From Bordetella parapertussis (GTDB lineage Bacteria; Pseudomonadota; Gammaproteobacteria; Burkholderiales; Burkholderiaceae_C), in assembly GCA_945890735.1 (NCBI GenBank), contig CAMDCZ010000041.1:1-16955 (forward strand): a stretch of 16,955 nucleotides of DNA, in the 5' to 3' direction. Below the pieces are notes generated by a model. That model did no database searches, was not told the DNA's origin, and saw only the letters and a program-made list of their open reading frames with translations. Both the position numbers and the translations under genes were made by a program. Of this stretch, positions 13,902-16,955 are shown in pieces (the stretch's first letter is position 1; every line of letters begins with the position of its first letter).

Positions 13902-16319
13902 ATGTTGTTGGCATGGTTGCTGGGCACGGCCGTGCATTTGTGCCAACCCAGGTTGTGGTCACTGACCGAGACCGCTGGCGGATTGTTGGGCGCCACTGGC
14001 TTGGCCCTGGTCTGTCTCGGCTTGTTGCGCGGTTGGCCGCCTCTCCAACACCCTTTGCGCAGACGCTGGGTGCACTTGGTGTGGGCCATGGGTCTGGTGG
14101 CGATGCTGGCGTTTGGGAGTGTCAACCTGCGCGCCCTGGCTTTCATGCAAACCCGCTTGAACCCCGCTTTGGAGGGGGTAGACCTGCTGGTCACCGGCGT
14201 GGTGGCCAGCATGCCACAGACCGGTGCAGACAGCATGCGGTTTCAGTTTGCGCCGGATCATGCGCGGGGCTTGCATGACCTGCAAACGCAAGGTTTACCC
14301 AGCCTGCTGCAGCTGGCTTGGTATCAGCAGGCCTGGGGAGGCGAGCGAAAGACCTTGCCCCAGCTGAAAGCGGGCGAGCGTTGGCAACTGGTGGTTCGCC
14401 TGAAAAGGCCACACGGGTTGACCAACCCAGGTGGGTTTGACGCAGAACTGTGGCTCTGGGAGCAGGGTGTCCAAGCCACCGGCCACGTGCGCGATGGTGC
14501 CCGATACCCTGCCGCGGTGCGCGTCGCACACACTTGGCAATACCCAGTTCAGCAATGGCGCCAAGCCGTGCGTTCGCGCATCCTGCAAACCATCCCCGAG
14601 CCACGCTGGGCGGGCTTGATCTCAGCCTTGCTGATCGGTGACCAAGCAGCCATCACGCACAGTGACTGGGACATGTTTCGCATCACCGGCATTGCCCATT
14701 TGATGAGCATCTCGGGCCTGCACATCACCCTGTGGGCCTGGTTGGCACAGCGCTTGGTGGGATATCTTTGGCGCCGCAGTGATCTGTGGGGTCCCTCATG
14801 GTGCTTGGCCTATCCCGCCCCCTGGGCCGCATGGTGGGGCGGCATGGTGTGCGCGCTGGTGTATGCGGTGTTCAGCGGTTGGGGCGTGCCTGCCCAACGC
14901 ACCTTGGTGATGTTGGCGGTCGCCGGCGCACTGCGTTGGCGAGCGTGGCATTGGCCCGGTCTGACCCAGTGGCTGTTGGCGGCAGTGATGGTGGTGCTGC
15001 TTGACCCTTGGGCATTGCTGCAAAGCGGGTTTTGGTTGAGCTTTGTGGCGGTGGGCATTTTGTTTTTGGGTAACCCGCAACCAGACCCGGCTGCCGCAGC
15101 GTCAAGCAGCAGGTGGCAACGTGCCCTGCAGTCACTGCGGTTGCTGTGGCATGAGCAATGGCGCATCAGCCTGTGCCTGGCGCCCCTGACGGTGGTGTTG
15201 TTTCAGCAGTTGTCATTGGTCGGCTTGCTGGTGAATCTGTTTGCGATTCCCTGGGTCACCTTGGTGGTCACACCCTTGGCGTTTTTGGGGAGTGTGTTTG
15301 CGCCTGTGTGGTGGTTGTGCAGCGGAGCACTGCAAGCCTTGTGCGCGGTGACAGAGCCGCTCGCCAAACTGCCATGGGCGGTGTGGCAGGTGCCTGCGCC
15401 GCCGTGGTGGGTCGGGCTGATGGGCATGGCCGCGGGCGCGGTCTTGGCTTGGCGACGGTTGGGGCGATGGCGTTGGACTGCACTGGCTTTGCTGCTGCCC
15501 GTGCTGGTGTGGCCCGTGGCCAGGCCTGCCGCAGGTGCGTTTGATTTGCTGGCGGCTGACATCGGGCAAGGCAACGCGGTCTTGGTCCGCACCGCACAGC
15601 ACAGCCTGTTGTTTGACGCGGGACCGCGCTTTGGCAGCGACAGTGATGCGGGGGAACGGGTGTTGCTGCCCTTGTTGCAACGCACGGCTGAACACCTGGA
15701 CACCGTGGTCTTGAGCCACCAAGACAGCGACCACACCGGCGGCGCATTCTCGGTGTTGAAAGCGCAACCGCAGGCGCGGGTGTTGTCGTCGATTGACCAA
15801 GCACATTGGATCGCCAATCAGTTGTCGATCAAGCGCTGTGAAGCCGGACAAGGCTGGGTGTGGGATGGCGTGCGCTTTGACATCGTTCACCCCCTGGCAG
15901 CGGATTACGAAAGGGTGCTTTCACCGAACGCCCGCAGCTGCGTTTTACGCATCCAAGCCAACGATCGCGTGGCCTTGCTCAGCGCAGACATTGATGCCAT
16001 TCAAGAACTGGCCTTGGTGCAGCGCATGGGCGAGGCCTTGCGTGCCGACGTGTTGCTGGTGCCGCACCACGGCAGCAAAACTTCGTCCACCCAGGTGTTT
16101 TTGGATGCCGTGCAACCCCGCTTTGCGCTGTTCCAAATCGGCTATCGCAACCGCTATGGCCACCCTGCGCCGCAAGTGCTGCAACGCTATCTGGCGCGAG
16201 GCATCGCGGTCAGGTTGTCGCCTGAGTGTGGTGCCATGACCTGGCGCAGTGAGTCGCCTGACCAGTTGGTGTGTGAAAGGCAAGAGAACAGGCGGTATTG
16301 GCGGCATCAGCCTGAATGA
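13902..16319 (+). CDS. comEC: ComEC/Rec2 DNA-uptake channel protein
   Basis: ComEC is the inner-membrane protein that carries single-stranded DNA into the cytoplasm during natural transformation. From ATG 13902 the product has 805 residues. The N-terminal part (about 15-190) contains the DUF4131/OB-like domain after two or three membrane helices. The competence domain (about 230-500) is marked by FRITGIAHLMSISGLHI (S271-H274) and several helices. The C-terminal metallo-beta-lactamase domain (about 545-800) has DIGQGNAVL, the metal motif H606-Q-D608-S-D610-H611, and HHGSK (722-726), so the nuclease-like site appears intact. The likely true start may be upstream: the in-frame segment from CTG 13872 (LTPRFAWLTP) has GGAAGGGAG 6 bases before it, while ATG 13902 has no ribosome binding site and begins directly inside a helix. 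Upstream of 13848 the frame is closed. Confidence 0.94.
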   Translation: MLLAWLLGTAVHLCQPRLWSLTETAGGLLGATGLALVCLGLLRGWPPLQHPLRRRWVHLVWAMGLVAMLAFGSVNLRALAFMQTRLNPALEGVDLLVTGVVASMPQTGADSMRFQFAPDHARGLHDLQTQGLPSLLQLAWYQQAWGGERKTLPQLKAGERWQLVVRLKRPHGLTNPGGFDAELWLWEQGVQATGHVRDGARYPAAVRVAHTWQYPVQQWRQAVRSRILQTIPEPRWAGLISALLIGDQAAITHSDWDMFRITGIAHLMSISGLHITLWAWLAQRLVGYLWRRSDLWGPSWCLAYPAPWAAWWGGMVCALVYAVFSGWGVPAQRTLVMLAVAGALRWRAWHWPGLTQWLLAAVMVVLLDPWALLQSGFWLSFVAVGILFLGNPQPDPAAAASSSRWQRALQSLRLLWHEQWRISLCLAPLTVVLFQQLSLVGLLVNLFAIPWVTLVVTPLAFLGSVFAPVWWLCSGALQALCAVTEPLAKLPWAVWQVPAPPWWVGLMGMAAGAVLAWRRLGRWRWTALALLLPVLVWPVARPAAGAFDLLAADIGQGNAVLVRTAQHSLLFDAGPRFGSDSDAGERVLLPLLQRTAEHLDTVVLSHQDSDHTGGAFSVLKAQPQARVLSSIDQAHWIANQLSIKRCEAGQGWVWDGVRFDIVHPLAADYERVLSPNARSCVLRIQANDRVALLSADIDAIQELALVQRMGEALRADVLLVPHHGSKTSSTQVFLDAVQPRFALFQIGYRNRYGHPAPQVLQRYLARGIAVRLSPECGAMTWRSESPDQLVCERQENRRYWRHQPE

Positions 16320-16426
16320 GGAAGTTTGGCAACACCATTTAATTCATAAGTTAATTAAAGATCACTTAAATAAATACCATTGGCTTCTTTTGCTACCATG
16401 CGTGCTCTTTTTATAAATAGTACTTA
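16320..16426. other. AT-rich intergenic region with inverted repeats
   Basis: This 107-base stretch is much richer in A+T than everything to its left. It contains the 8-base palindrome TTAATTAA (16351-16358), lying between inverted arms TAAGT (16347-16351) and ACTTA (16364-16368). ACTTAA recurs next to the following start codon (16422-16427). I see no convincing intrinsic terminator for comEC. The composition step suggests a boundary between core genome and an acquired segment (inference). Confidence 0.5.
16390..16417 (+). promoter_or_regulatory. Probable promoter of the MmeI-like gene
   Basis: TTGCTA (16390-16395) and TATAAA (16412-16417) are spaced by 16 bases, matching sigma-70 -35 and -10 boxes at four and five of six positions. 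Transcription would begin near 16424, about 3 bases before the ATG at 16427. There is no Shine-Dalgarno sequence, so the message would be essentially leaderless. Confidence 0.5.
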
Positions 16427-16955
16427 ATGAGTCTCAATTGGTCTGAAATGAATACCAGGGCACTTGCTTTCAGCAAGGTCTGGGCGGATGCCTGCAATGA
16501 AAAGAGCCAGAGCATTCCTTTTTGGATCGATTTCTTCGACATCTTTGGCATTCCCAACAAACGGGTGGCCAGTTTCGAGCACAACATCAAAAAACTGAAC
16601 GGCGCGACTGGTTTTGTGGATTTGTTTTGGCCGGGCAAATTGCTGGTGGAGCAAAAGTCGCTGGGCAAGGACATGGCCAAGGCACACGACCAGGCCATGG
16701 ACTATTTGCAGGGCATTGAAGACCACGAGTTACCCGAGCTGGTGGTGGTCTGCGACTTTGGTCGCTTTCAGCTGCGCCGCTTGGCCACGGGCGAGGTGCT
16801 GCATTTCAAGCTCTCGGAATTGCACAAGCACCTCAAGCAGTTTGGCGTGTTGGTGGGTTACAAGGTGCAGGCCATTCGGCCCGAAGACCCGGTCAACATC
16901 AAAGCGGCAGAGCGCATGGGGCGTTTGCACGATGCCCTGAAAGACAGCGGCTACG
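16427..16955 (+). CDS. MmeI-like (type IIL) restriction-modification enzyme, N-terminal part
   Basis: The first 176 codons are present; the gene continues past the right edge. Residues 63-80 contain VDLFWPGKLLVEQKSLGKD, in which D65, then exactly nine residues, then E75-Q-K77 forms a D-X9-E-X-K PD-(D/E)XK nuclease site. MmeI has D70-X9-E80-X-K82, at nearly the same distance from the N-terminus. Around it are the FWIDFFDIFGI segment (32-42), a helix with HDQAMDYL (87-94) and a strand LVVVCDFGRFQLRR (105-118), as in the N-terminal nuclease domain of MmeI-type single-chain enzymes. In such enzymes a helical spacer, an N6-adenine methyltransferase and a target-recognition domain follow (known); those parts are not visible here. 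The early codons are AT-rich and include the rare AGG. The start has no Shine-Dalgarno sequence. Confidence 0.82.
   Translation, partial: MSLNWSEMNTRALAFSKVWADACNEKSQSIPFWIDFFDIFGIPNKRVASFEHNIKKLNGATGFVDLFWPGKLLVEQKSLGKDMAKAHDQAMDYLQGIEDHELPELVVVCDFGRFQLRRLATGEVLHFKLSELHKHLKQFGVLVGYKVQAIRPEDPVNIKAAERMGRLHDALKDSGY

Noticed and set aside
1..16955. CRISPR array, tRNA, rRNA, insertion sequence or prophage genes
   Set aside because: No regularly spaced repeats, cloverleaf-like sequence, transposase/integrase motif or terminal inverted repeats were seen.

Overview
This window reads as a chromosomal segment of a betaproteobacterium, most likely Burkholderiales and probably close to Comamonadaceae. 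That placement is an inference from moderately high G+C, the dapA-bamC neighbourhood, the ParE/ParC sequences and small adhesin-E-like and RND genes; no rRNA or tRNA is present to confirm it. Gene density is very high. Almost all of it is ordinary core or soft-core genome. There is no tRNA, rRNA, CRISPR array, IS element or prophage gene that I can see.

Left block (1-4172, minus strand). Transcription runs leftward through an MFS transporter, a 41-residue one-helix membrane protein, an SDR oxidoreductase, a SAM methyltransferase, dapA (lysine/peptidoglycan precursor synthesis) and the start of bamC (outer-membrane assembly lipoprotein, cut by the window edge). The first four genes overlap by 4 bases or are 1 base apart, so they look translationally coupled. 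The 41-residue ORF is easily missed by annotation.

Centre (4173-12786, plus strand). A 98-base divergent intergenic region holds nested inverted repeats, DnaA-box-like sequences and a -10 element just before parE. Then come parE and parC, the two subunits of topoisomerase IV, 2 bases apart. Only 25 bases later follow a periplasmic adaptor and an RND permease (4-base overlap), forming the inner-membrane and periplasmic parts of a tripartite efflux pump with no outer-membrane channel gene here.

Right part (12787-16319). A Rid-family protein is convergent with the pump. A secreted adhesin-E-like small protein and comEC (DNA-uptake channel) follow on the plus strand. The comEC start is unusual: the only good ribosome binding site precedes a CTG codon and lies in a potential long hairpin.

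Right edge (16320-16955). After comEC, composition changes abruptly to an AT-rich stretch of about 107 bases with inverted repeats and a good promoter. It drives the first 176 codons of a protein with the exact D-X9-E-X-K nuclease signature of MmeI-type restriction-modification enzymes. This is the most likely accessory (phage-defence) element in the window, and it continues beyond the right edge.
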